A DNA stretch of 64,000 nucleotides, taken from assembly GCF_052857255.1 (NCBI RefSeq), contig NC_135507.1:78722850-78786849 (forward strand), in the 5' to 3' direction. A program made the position numbers and the translations under genes. This DNA is from Amblyomma americanum (lineage: Eukaryota > Arthropoda > Arachnida > Ixodida > Ixodidae). The notes under the pieces were generated by a model. It was not told the origin of the DNA. It saw nothing but the letters and a program-made list of their open reading frames with translations, and did not search any database. This document shows positions 54,641 to 64,000 of this stretch, piece by piece (the first letter of the stretch is position 1; each line of letters starts with the position of its first letter).

Positions 54641-54976
54641 AGGGCTCCCGAATAATTTCGAGCACCTGGGGATCTTTAGCGTGCACTGACCAATTTTTGT
54701 TTTTAATTTTTGCCGTGTTCTTGTAGTATAATGAAAATAATAGTTTATAGGAAAGACAAGGCACCCGTGTTCTTGGCTATTAAGTATCCACAGGTGGCCA
54801 CAGGTGGTCTAATTACAGAGCCTTCCGCTAGGGCAACTCTGTTTCTTCTTTCACGACCACTTTCCTCCTTTCTCTTACGGTGGGGTTGGGGTGTCCACCG
54901 AGATTAGACAATTCTTGCACCGTTTCCTTTCCTCAAACCACCTACTTTTCAAAGGCCAATTTTTATTGCACAGCAT
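54641..54976. repeat. SINE composite, locus 2, right part
   Basis: Continues the composite interrupted at 53731: minus arm end (cccgaataatttcgagcacc), the linker ending tagtttataggaaagac, then a plus arm to caaaggccaatttttattgc. Near-identical to 8712-9030. The RT element starts directly after it. Confidence 0.75.
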
Positions 54977-57468
54977 AAAGCAGTGGCAGATTCTCCGAGC
55001 CCTCATGGACCCAACCCAAAGCAAAACCGAAGGCCACAAGTCGCTACAGAGACTGGTACATCAATATGATGGAACCGAGGAACAGCTGCTCGAGGAAGTT
55101 AGGATAAAACGCTACGGGAAGGATCAGATAGAAAGCTACAAGGAAGAGTATAAAGGCGAAGAGAATCTAAATATGGACAGGCCTATCACCAAGGAAGAGG
55201 TAATCGAGGCGGTAAGAGCGGCCACAAAGAACACGGCAACGGGAGCAGAAAAAATCAGCAACTCACTAATCAGGAATCTCAGCGACAACGAAATAGACCA
55301 GCTAGTGGTGTACCTCAATAAGCTTTGGCAATCCGGCACGGTTCCGGCAGAGTGGAAGCACGCAATGGTGGTTATGATACCAAAGCCAGGCAAAAAGCTA
55401 TCGATCGAAAACCTCAGACCCTTTTCCTTAACATCATGTCTAGGTAAGCTCTACGAGAGGATAATCACCAAAAGGATTCAAACACATCTGGAAGGAGGAA
55501 GGTTATACCCGGATAGCATGTACGGTTTTAGAGCGAACCTGTCCACCCAAGACAACCTAATACAGCTTAAGGAGGAGGTTCTAGCCACGATGCTAAAAGC
55601 AGGGGAAAACGTGGTCATGGCCCTCGATATAAAGGGGGCCTTCGACAACGTCAGCCACAACGCCATCATGGAGGGAATCAATAACACCAACTGCGGAAGA
55701 AGAGTCCATAATTATGTCAGGGCCTTCTTGAGCGATAGAACTGCGACAGTCGGGCTTGGAGACCTTAGAAGCGACCCTTTCGGCACACCATGCAAGGGCA
55801 CTCCCCAGAGATCGGTCATCTCACCGATATTATTCAACGTTGCGATAATCGGGCTTGCGCGGAAACTCGAGAGGATACCAGGGATAAAACACGCGATGTA
55901 TGCCGACGATGTCACAGTATGGGTCACCCAGGGCTCTCTGGCGGAGAAGGACAGACTACAGGAAGCAGCCGCGTACGTGGAGAAGTACACCAGAGAAAGA
56001 GGCCTCAGATGCTCAACCGAGAAATCGGAGCTGCTGAGAGTCGGAAGACATCCCACTGAAGCGGAGCTGGAAGTCTACCTGGAAGGGCAGAGGATCCCAG
56101 AGAAAGACATGATAAGGGTGCTAGGTATGTGGCTGCAAAGAAGCAGGAAATGCAGCCACACCATCAGCCTAATAAGTAAAGCAGCAGAGCAGGTAGGAAG
56201 AATGATCAGCAGTCTCGCATAGACGGTACGGCATGAAAGAGGAAGACACGCTCAGACTCGTGAGCAGCCTGATAGTCAGCCGAGTCACGTATTCACTGCC
56301 CTACCAGATAGCAACCAAAGCCGACATGGAACAGATAGTTGTAATATTAAGGAAGGCATATAAGACCGCCCTGCATCTACCTAGGAACACACCGAACGAG
56401 AAACTACTCCAGCTAGGGATTAGTAACACCTTCCAAGACCTGAGGGAGGCCCAAATCAGGGCACAGTATACGGGAGTCCGAGGCACGCCAACAGGCCGGG
56501 AACTGCTGAAAAGAATAGGGGTGGAAACACAAGAGCGCCTTGACAGGTACAGGGACGTCCCGGATGGAATTAGAAAAGCCATTCGGGTCGCACCCCTGCC
56601 CAGGAACATGGATCCGAACCTGCACGAAGGAAGACGGAAAGCAAGAACCGAGTATATCGAGCGAGGCTTAGCCAATCTGGAAAACACGGTCTTCACGGAC
56701 GCAGCGCTTAACCTGATGGATAGGAAGCGCACGGCCGCGGCTGTAGTAGTCGACCACCAGGGAGAACTGATCGCCTGTGCATCGGCAGAGGCTGCGGACG
56801 CAACAGAAGCCGAGGAGGTTGCCATAGCTCTAGCGGTCGCTTGCGGCTCCCAGGGAAACAAATCTCTAAACATACTTACAGACTCGAAAGCGGCATGTAG
56901 GAACTACACTAGGGGAAGGATAGGTGCCGCAGCCATGAACATACTCAGAAAAGCGCGTGTTTCAGACACAAAACACATACACAGCCTGGTTTGGATACCT
57001 GGACATGCAGGTATTAAGGGAAATGAAAGAGCGGACGGCCATGCTCGATCGACGAGTTTCCGAGCGGGATTACCGGACGACATTTGCACCCGAGCCTGCG
57101 ACGGGGGTTATGCAGAGCACCTGGCCCTATACAGGGGCTTAAGGTATAAATATCCTCCGCTACACAACGCACTAACAAAGGAAGAGGCTACCGGGTGGCA
57201 CAGACTGCAGACGGGTATTTTTCCAAATTTACACATACTAAACAAGATGTTTCCGACACAATACAAAGCCACATGCCCGTGGTGCGGGGCGGTACCAACG
57301 CTGTACCACATCACATGGGAGTGTGAGCGAAACATAAAATTCCACCAACACAAACACACAAGTGCGGAGAAATGGGAGAGCCGGCTCGTCAGCAGCGAGC
57401 TCACGGTCCAAAGGACCCTGGTGCAGCACGCTTACGAGGCAGCGCGGCTCAGCGGAGCCCTGGAATGA
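54977..57468 (+). pseudogene. ORF2: RT, RNase H and zinc-knuckle tail, one frameshift
   Basis: The first frame ends at a TAG at 56220-56222, the second runs 56233-57468. RT: WKHAMVVMIPKPGKKLSIEN, ALDIKGAFDNVSH (motif A), KGTPQRSVISPILFNVAIIG (motif B with Arg for Gly), KHAMYADDVTVWVTQGSLAE (motif C). RNase H: VFTDAALNLM, ATEAEEVAIALAV, NILTDSKAACRN and GNERADGHAR, so D, E, D, D are all present. Tail: CPWCGAVPTLYHITWEC. Deleting one T (56220) rejoins the frames (..SSLA-RRYGMKEED..). The endonuclease and RT N-terminus are missing. Confidence 0.9.
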
Positions 57469-57580
57469 GGGCCCGACCTTGCGAAGACGTGATCCGGGAT
57501 CGCCTGATATGAAGACGACGCGGATCCTGCTGCCGCCGAACTACGCAAATGTTCAATAAAAGTTTTTCACTCACTCATTC
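54977..57580 (+). mobile_element. Young 5'-truncated RT/RNase H retrotransposon
   Basis: Begins inside ORF2 and runs to a 3' UTR with caataaaagtttttcactca at about 57552-57572. The same 3' end (caataaagtttttactcact) is at 60463-60485 on the other strand, so the two large copies share a family. Only one frame break was found in 2.5 kb. Confidence 0.85.
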
Positions 57581-57663
57581 TTTTTTTCCAAATACAAAAG
57601 GAAATAAATAGGCGTATACTGACATCGCACAGAAAACCCTTTTTCTTCTTATACGCCTGCATC

Positions 57664-57970
57664 CACCGCGGTGGTTCAGTGGTTAGGGCGCTCGACTACT
57701 GATCCGGAGTTCCCGGGTTCGAACCCTACGGCGGCGGCTGCATTTTTATGGAGGAATAACGCTAAGGCCCTCGTGTTCTGGCGATGTCAGTGCACGTTAA
57801 AGATCCCCAGGTGGTCGAAATTATTCCGGAGGGCTCCACTACGGCACCCCTTCTTCCTTTCTTTTCTCACTCCCTCCTTTATCCCTTCCCTTACGGCACG
57901 GTTCTGGTGTCCAACGATAAAGGAGACAGATACCGCGCCATTTACTTTCCCCCAAAACCAATTATTATTA
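57664..57970 (+). mobile_element. Full-length SINE
   Basis: Head ccgcggtggttcagtggtta, B box gggttcgaaccct, full body and a short (ATT)n tail. Some changes (ggagggctcc for ggagccctcc). No clear target duplication. Confidence 0.9.
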
Positions 57971-58470
57971 CAACTACAATATATTAAACATAAAAAGTAG
58001 TCATTATTCTTCTCAAACTTTAATTGCTTTCTACAACCTAATGAACATTTCGCTCCAACGACTGTAGCACAGTGTCATCGAGGCTGCAGACATGCTTTTA
58101 AAAAAAGACTTTAAGCTAACTTACTAAAAACTTCTGCTAAGAGATTAGTTTTTTGGCCAGTGAATACAATAACGTGGGGTGCCTTGGCAGTTGTGCATCG
58201 GCTCGGTTTGCGGTTTGTGGGTTTTCGAAGTGTGCTTCATAAAATAATAGACGCAAGACATTGCAGGTGGATGGCCGCACGAAACTTTGTTTTACAGATT
58301 CAAACCGTTTTAATAACGGTTATATTTCATTCCAATAAAGAGCAGTACGATATTTGCTTATTTACGGAACAGCGGTAAAGGTGTCGATTAGAGGACCCAA
58401 TAAACCAAACCAAACCCGAAGGTCACTCTACTTCACAATCATAAATCCGTGAAAGTACTCACACCACTCC
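57971..58470. other. No recognised feature
   Basis: AT-rich sequence with short ORFs only. Confidence 0.4.
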
Positions 58471-58735
58471 TGGCGCAGTGGTGCAGGCGCAGTGGTGCAG
58501 CGGTTAAGCGATGCGCCAGTGCCCTGCGATGGCAGGTGCTACCAGCGGTAGGCCTTGAGCGACCAAGGTTGCTCTTTCCGAGCGACCAATCAGTAATTTC
58601 ACTGCCACCAGCCGCGGTTCGCAGCTTGCTGATTTGCTGGTGGGCAGGTTGCGATGACGCCGCAAGGTCCCGTGTCATAGGTGACCCACCTGTGCCTCCT
58701 AGATTGCTCCCTGAGGACCACCTACCTTAGCCATT
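58471..58735 (+). mobile_element. Second tRNA-like SINE family, duplicated A box
   Basis: Starts with two tandem copies of ggcgcagtggtgca (58472-58485, 58486-58499), each containing an A-box-like TGGCGCAGTGG/AGGCGCAGTGG, then cggttaagcgatgcgcca and a cgcggttcgcagc block as a weak B box. The remaining ~150 bp are unlike the main SINE. Assignment is by tRNA-like head only. Confidence 0.5.
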
Positions 58736-58924
58736 CAAGCCATTCGCTTACAACAGCGATGCTGACAACGCCAACATCGGATTTTCGGGGGAACGGTGCC
58801 TTTAACGCTCTTGCGTTATTAAGGGGCAGAAAGCCCACATATAAAGCGCAAATGGGACGAAGGCAGTAAACAGAATTCTCAAATTAGCAGAGAACCAGCG
58901 CCAAAACCAATTTGAAAATGAAAA

Positions 58925-59530
58925 TTGTTTTTTAGGAAAGGTTATGACACATTATCTCTCACATATCGGCAGACACCTGAACCGCGCAGTAAGGGAAGGG
59001 ATAAAGGAGGGATTGAAAGAAGAAAGAGATGCCGTAGTGGAGGTAGTAGTGGGAAGTGGTTTTTATTAAGATAGTATTAAAAAGGAAGGAAAAGATTGTT
59101 GTTAGCCCCGGCATGTAACATCAATACTGAAGCACCTGAGGGTCGGCAGCGGAAGTAAAGGATAGCAGGCAGAAAGGAGAAATGAAACATAAGAGGTGAC
59201 GTGACACGGAGAGTATAGGGGGAGAGGTAATATACACAAACTATTTACACAATAACAAATGTGTCCAGGTTGGGCGCGTGATTAGTTCATGATGGAAGAA
59301 TAAAAACACACGCGCACAGCACTCTTTTGACTACAACTGGAATGGGGCGCCCAATTGATAATCGTCTCCAGAATAATTTAGAACACCTGTGGATCTTTAA
59401 CATGCACTGGCGTCGCACAGCACACGGGCGCCTTAGCGTGCCGCCTCCATCAAAACGCTGCCGGCGCGGGCGGGTTCTATCCCGGGAACTCCGAATCAGC
59501 AGCCGAGCGCCCTAACAATTGCTCCAACCG
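58925..59530 (-). mobile_element. SINE split by a ~320-bp insertion
   Basis: 58925-59044 is the SINE tail and body to gtagtggagg; 59367-59525 resumes at ctccagaataattt and carries the core, B-box region (gggttctatccc, degenerate) and head. Together they make one full minus-strand SINE. Confidence 0.8.
59045..59366 (-). mobile_element. Unclassified ~320-bp insertion in a SINE
   Basis: Boundaries are set by the interrupted SINE. On the minus strand it ends with aataaaaaccacttccc, an AATAAA-like 3' end, suggesting a truncated retroelement. No coding match. Confidence 0.5.
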
Positions 59531-60432
59531 GGTGGGTAAAAAAAAATTCCAATTTCAAATTTTGTGTAACAGATACGATTCCTTAACAGATAAAAAGACT
59601 CGGGATTGGGAACCTCCAAATAATTTCGCTAACGTTATGTATACGAAAGGTAATGGAGCACGTTGTCTTAAACAGGCTCCAAACGCACGCACGGAAGAAC
59701 TTTTTCAACTTCGAATCCAAATTTCTTTGAAATAAATGCATCTTTCGCTGCCGTTCAAGCGGCAACAAAGCCATGAAATGCCGAACTATCAGATTTCGCT
59801 AACAAAACAATTTTGACAGGGTTCCCTTAATGTCCCTTTATGTGATCCTAAGTTTCGGAAGAGTTCATAAAAATAAAGAGGTTTATGAAGACAGGCTGGC
59901 TTTCCATAGCTACATGCGATTATTGAATACAAAAGGGGAAGTTAATTTGACCGCCAGACGAGAACCCAATGTGATCAAAAAAGGGTAAATGGAAGTACAT
60001 AATATATTTGGCCGAGACAATTAGTTGCAAAACCAACTGGTGGCGAACATGAACACGAGATTTTAAGCCGAGTTGAAAAACAGCCGAGTCAAGAGAAGTT
60101 TGTTGTACCCTGAAACAATGATGTAAAAATTGACAGGCAATCCAAAGGGGACAAAGAGGTCATGCACATTTGTATACATGTACTTTGCATACATATATAT
60201 ACACATATACATACAAATGTATCACACACACAGACACATATAGAATGACAACCATGCTGCCTCGGCTAGTTGGGTCGAAAAAGCAAACAATAAAATCGCA
60301 TGACAATCCATCCGCTGAAATGCTATACATCGCACAAATATCGCTAACACAAATACGCAAATACCATGCTAACCCAAAAACAACTCTCTGGAAGGGTGTT
60401 AGGGGCTGTAGATAAAAAAGGGGGAGGGTTGA
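59531..60432. other. Unassigned AT-rich region
   Basis: Includes a catacatatatatacacatat-type low-complexity stretch at 60180-60240. No coding content. Confidence 0.45.
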
Positions 60433-60455
60433 CATCCCTTACGGCGCGGTTCGGG
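60433..60455 (+). mobile_element. SINE scrap at a retroelement 3' junction
   Basis: catcccttacggcgcggttc matches the SINE 3' body. It ends exactly where the retrotransposon 3' end begins, so that element probably inserted into a SINE. Confidence 0.6.
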
Positions 60456-60502
60456 TGAGTGAGTGAGTAAAAACTTTATTGAAAGAAAGTGTAGATTCGT
60501 GG

Positions 60503-61466
60503 TCAGTAAGTGAGGTCCAGACCATGTAGGTCTCGTACCGCACAGGCCCATTCAACAGCCTTGACTTGAGTGCTTCGGTCGTCGCTGACCTTGACTGAAA
60601 GCCACGCGTCAGGTGAGGGAGCAGCCATGATATCTGGGGGTGGGGGATGTGCTTTACAGTCCCAGATTATGTGGTCTAAAGTAGCTTTTGCACCGCAGAA
60701 GCGGCAGTTAGGGCTGGAGGTTGTAATAAATATGTGCGAGTACACATTTGGGTTGGGGAAAGAGTCGGTTTGTAGTCTTCTCCACGCCACCTGCTGCTCC
60801 CTTGACAGGGAGGGGTGCGGCGGCGGGAACTGCCTACGTGCGAGTCTAAAGTGGGTGGTGTGGTCGTGATAGGAGGTTAGCGCTTCACCGGTTGCCTCCG
60901 GGTTTTGACCGTCTACTGCTCGGCCGGCTTTAACTCGAGCTTGTGCGTTGGCGGCCTCGTCTCCGGGGTTTCCGGCATGCGCCGGGACCCATACCAGGTC
61001 AATGTCTCGGAGGGGGGATGTGTCTAACATTTTCCAGGATATTTCTGGCCGTGAGTGAGATGCGGCCTTTGGCAATGTTCGCAATGGCATATTTGGAACC
61101 GCTAACGATAGTTGTAGCGTCCGCAAAGGCGATAGCAGCTGCAATTGCAGCTTCTTCCGCGGTTTCCGCGTTCTTGGTAAATACTGTAGCGGCCATGAGT
61201 GGAGTAGCCGGGTCCGGGTCCTGAGGATGAGATACCCCACAGATGGCGAATCTGTGGTGGCTGTCTTGGTAGTTGGCTGCATCGACGTAGAGGACGTCTG
61301 GAAGACTCTGCAAGCGTCGATGCAGAGCTCTGGCTCTTGCTTCCCGCCGACCCTGTTGGGTTTGCGGGTTCATGTTCTTGGGTAGAGGTAATATTTTTAT
61401 CTTTTTTTTGGATATGGCTAGGAACGGGGCCTGGATGGTCCGCCATAGGCTCCCCTTCGATGCCAA
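60503..61466 (-). pseudogene. RNase H and zinc-knuckle tail of the 60-64 kb element
   Basis: Minus strand: KILPLPKNMNPQTQQGRREA, LPDVLYVDAANYQDSHHRFA (Asp), TAEEAAIAAAIAFADATTIV (Glu), then SGSKYAIANIAKGRI where the usual SDSK aspartate is Gly (61100-61098). After a shift at a C6 tract, DIDLVWVPAHAGNPGDEAAN, FRLARRQFPPPHPSLSREQQ and CRFCGAKATLDHIIWDC follow, with stop at 60503. Confidence 0.85.
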
Positions 61467-63150
61467 GTCTGTCCAGGATGATTTTGCCCGCTGCAGTGCT
61501 GCAGAGTCGAGCCGTCTGTGTTGTTAGGTAGGCTTCCTTAAGTTCAGAAAAGGTATTGTGTACTCCCAGAGCGAGGAGTTTCTCGTTGGCTATGAATTTA
61601 GGAAGGCCCAACGCCATTTTGTATGCATGCCATATTAGGGTATCGATCTTTTGTTCCTCTCCTTTCTTGAGATGGAGATATGGGAAGGCATATGTAATTT
61701 TGCTGATGACTAATGCTTGAAAGAGTTTGTATACGTCGTGCTCCTTCATGCCTCGTCTCTTGTTGGCGATGCGCCTGATCATGCGCGCCACCCGGTGTAC
61801 TGAGCTTTCGAGTCTCCCCAGTGCTACAGTGTTGCGGGAGGTGTTGGAGATGTGGAGTCCTAAAACCCGTATGTTCTCCACTTCATCTATGTTTTTGCCT
61901 TGGATCGTAATGTTGATGGGGATCCTGTCTTCAGGTTTCTTGCTCCGCCGTACGATTAGGAGTTCTGATTTTGGTTGGGAACACTCGAGGCCGGCTCTCC
62001 TTGCCTCCAACTCAACCGTTTCAGCCGCTGCTTGGAGAGCTTCTTCAATTTGTCCATCGGAGCCGCGGTCCGTCCAGATAGTTATGTCGTCTGCGTACAG
62101 AGTGTGATAGATGTTTTGAATTGCGTTGAGCCTGTCTGGAAGCTTGATTAAAGCCAGATTAAAGAGGAAGGGCGACAAGACTGCTCCTTGTGGTGTCCAT
62201 CTGTTTCCGAGCCTGTTTGGGGTGGATTTCAGCGGTCCAACGGTGATCTCCGCCGTTCTATTTTCTAGGAAGGCTTTAACATAATTGTGCGCCCGTTCGC
62301 CTGGGTTGAGATCGGCTAGGTGTTTCAGAATGGTATTGCGTGACATGTTGTCGAATGTCTTTTTGAGATCGAGGCTCAATATTGCTCTTGTGTTCTTAAC
62401 GGAGGGGTCGAGTATGTCACGTGATAGCTGGAGCATGACGTCTTGGGTGGAGAGTCCTCTTCTGAAGCCCACCATGGAGTGTGGCATGTGGTTGTGGTCT
62501 TCGGTGTAGTCCCGTAGTCTGTTCAGAACCACGTGCTCCATGAGTTTCCCTAGACAGGATTGGAGGGAAATGGGTCTTAGGTTGTCCACGTTGAGTTTCT
62601 TGGGTTTTGGAATAAATGTCACTCGGGCATGTTTCCAGCTGCTGGGAATGATTCCTGTCTCCCAGCATACGTTGAAGTAATCTGTGACTGCAGTGACAGA
62701 TTTCAGGTCCAGGTTACGGAGGGCCTTATTCGTAATCAGATCTGGTCCTGCCGCTGAGGTTGCTATAAGCTGGCCCAGCGCTGCCCAGACTTCTGCATCA
62801 CTGAACGGCTCGTCCAGCTGCGGAATTGGTTGTCCCGAATACTGTGGGCTTGTTTCTCCGTCGTATCCGGTGTTTAGATATTTGTTCCTGAGGAGGTCCA
62901 AGAAGTAGTGTTCGTCCCCGGGGTGTTGATGGATGACTTTAGCGAGCTGTCCTTGCGCAGCCGACTTGGACTGTGTGGGGTGGAGAAGGTGGCGGAGCAG
63001 GTGCCACGCCCTCTTACTACACAGTTGTCCGTTCAGGCTGTCACAGGTTTGATACCATTGTTGCCGGGTAAGTTCTATCGCATATTGTTCAATTTCTCTT
63101 TGGGCGATTCGACTTCGTAGCCTTTTTTTTTGAGTCGCTGTCTCTTCCAC
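61102..63150 (-). pseudogene. RT of the 60-64 kb element, long open frame
   Basis: Open for 682 codons. RT: TSAAGPDLITNKALRNLDLK, WKHARVTFIPKPKKLNVDNL, RPISLQSCLGKLMEHVVLNR, FRRGLSTQDVMLQLSRDIL, AILSLDLKKTFDNMS (motif A Asp), RWTPQGAVLSPFLFNLALIK (motif B), YHTLYADDITIWTDRGSDGQ (motif C), then the thumb and connection. All catalytic residues are present. The last ~100 codons read out of frame after an A8 tract near 61402-61409, where the true frame moves to the RNase H entry. Confidence 0.9.
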
Positions 63151-64000
63151 CTCTTCATAAGACTATTTTTTGCCTCCCACATGTGTGCCAATCTTGAATC
63201 GAGGTTAGGTTGTGCGGCGTCTGTTATTTCGCTTGTGTGCGACTCTACATCCTTACATATTGATTTAACCCAATCTTGGATGTCTTCGATTTCAGTCGGG
63301 GCCGTTTGATCCCGTTCTTTTCGAAATTTTTCCCAGTCTGTAAATTTCGTTACCTTCCAGCCCTTCTTCCGAATCTCGGTGCGAAGGGTAATGGCCAGGA
63401 TGTAGTGGTCGCTGTTTAGATCCGTGCCTGTGTTTCGCCAGGCGGGGTTCTGCACAATCCTGGCTAGCGTGAGGTCCGGGGTGGTGTCTCGGCTAACGCT
63501 GTTGCCAGTTCTGGTCGCTGTGCTAGGATGGTTTAGTAGCGAGAGTCCTAATCCTTGGATTTCGTTCCAGAGGATGTTGCCTTCCTTGCTTGACTTCTGG
63601 TATCCCCACTCTACGTGTGGCGCGTTGAAGTCGCCCGTAATCACTAGCTGCCCATTCTTGGCTAATTTCGTGGTGGACTCTAGTAATGCCGGGATTTCTC
63701 TGGATTGATCTTTTGGGGAGCTGTTTAGGTTAAGAACGTATAGGCTCCCCTGCCTCTTTCTGGCGGGAATAATTTCGGTGAGCGTGTAGTCTGCTTGAGA
63801 ATCGTCTAATTCATGTTGAATGGCCGTGAGTTGGTTACCCACTAGCGTGGCTGTCATTGCTGCTTTGTGTGGTATGTTTTTTTGTGATATGGTTTTGTAT
63901 CCTGGTAAACTAACGGGTCCCATCGGTTCTTGGATCGTAATAATGTCCGGTTTGACTTCTATGTTTAGAATATAAAGCTGCAGATTGGATTTTTTGCCTC
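63075..64000 (-). pseudogene. APE endonuclease of the 60-64 kb element, partial
   Basis: Open to the window edge. Blocks: KPDIITIQEPMGPVSLPGYK (catalytic Glu), QLVITGDFNAPHVEWGYQKS, SRDTTPDLTLARIVQNPAWR, GTDLNSDHYILAITL (SDH), then a basic linker MKRWKRQRLKKKG. It passes into the RT frame at an A9 tract (63131-63123), so EN and RT were probably one ORF. It nicks target DNA to prime reverse transcription in this family. Confidence 0.88.

Larger units (their letters stand above)
60456..64000 (-). mobile_element. RT/RNase H non-LTR retrotransposon, 5' end outside the window
   Basis: Minus-strand order: APE endonuclease (64000-63075), RT (63150-61400), RNase H and tail (61466-60503), then 3' UTR with caataaagtttttactcact. 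It continues past the right edge. Three frame breaks, each at a homopolymer tract; otherwise open for over 3.4 kb. Confidence 0.9.

Overview
The window is animal nuclear DNA, almost certainly from a hard tick (Ixodidae). The main reason is a tRNA-derived SINE of the type described from ticks (Ruka-like). It occurs here in at least 15 full or partial copies, mixed with RNase-H-bearing (I-like), CR1-like, RTE-like, Penelope-like, Ty3/gypsy-like, hAT-like and PIF/Harbinger elements. I found no convincing single-copy host gene, no rRNA or functional tRNA gene, and no CRISPR array. Nearly everything that can be explained is a mobile element, often nested inside another.

Layout. 1-0.7 kb: decayed retroelement ORF1. 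0.87-4.83 kb: CR1-like element on the minus strand, split by an I-like insertion with a (CAA)n tail and by a SINE. 4.97-7.69 kb: a mosaic repeat cassette that recurs inverted at 38.76-40.58 kb and directly at 49.1-50.9 kb. 7.7-9.5 kb: a ~0.7 kb sequence present twice, with SINE arms in opposite orientations. 9.8-10.2, 15.7 and 18.3-18.7 kb: relics of Arg/Glu-rich STPR-like reading frames. 11.0-12.7 kb: dead RTE element. 13.3-14.3, 19.8-21.3 and 21.9-22.9 kb: RT/RNase H fragments. 14.55-15.53 kb: hAT-like non-autonomous element. 23.21-31.93 kb: complete PIF/Harbinger transposon. 34.2-37.9 kb: mostly unassigned. 37.95-41.32 kb: Penelope-like inverted repeat whose loop is cassette copy 2. 41.5-49.1 kb: SINEs and a near full-length degenerate I-like element. 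53.0-54.98 kb: nest of foldback, SINE composite and a TA-flanked MITE. 54.98-57.58 and 60.46-64.0 kb: two comparatively young RT/RNase H retrotransposons.

How the parts work together. The Harbinger element has perfect 30-bp terminal inverted repeats, flanking TTA duplications, and a three-exon transposase that is open throughout (379 aa, D168/D219/E282). It also has a convergent three-exon Myb/SANT-like partner gene, which carries one nonsense codon and a damaged splice donor. The retroelements supply endonuclease, RT and RNase H, and the SINEs presumably depend on such machinery. The most unusual structures are: an LTR ending in a 47-nt copy of the tRNA-Trp 3' half, with an apparent empty site in a third paralogous copy; fold-back SINE copies; a MITE sitting exactly at the centre of such a fold-back; and the Penelope palindrome.
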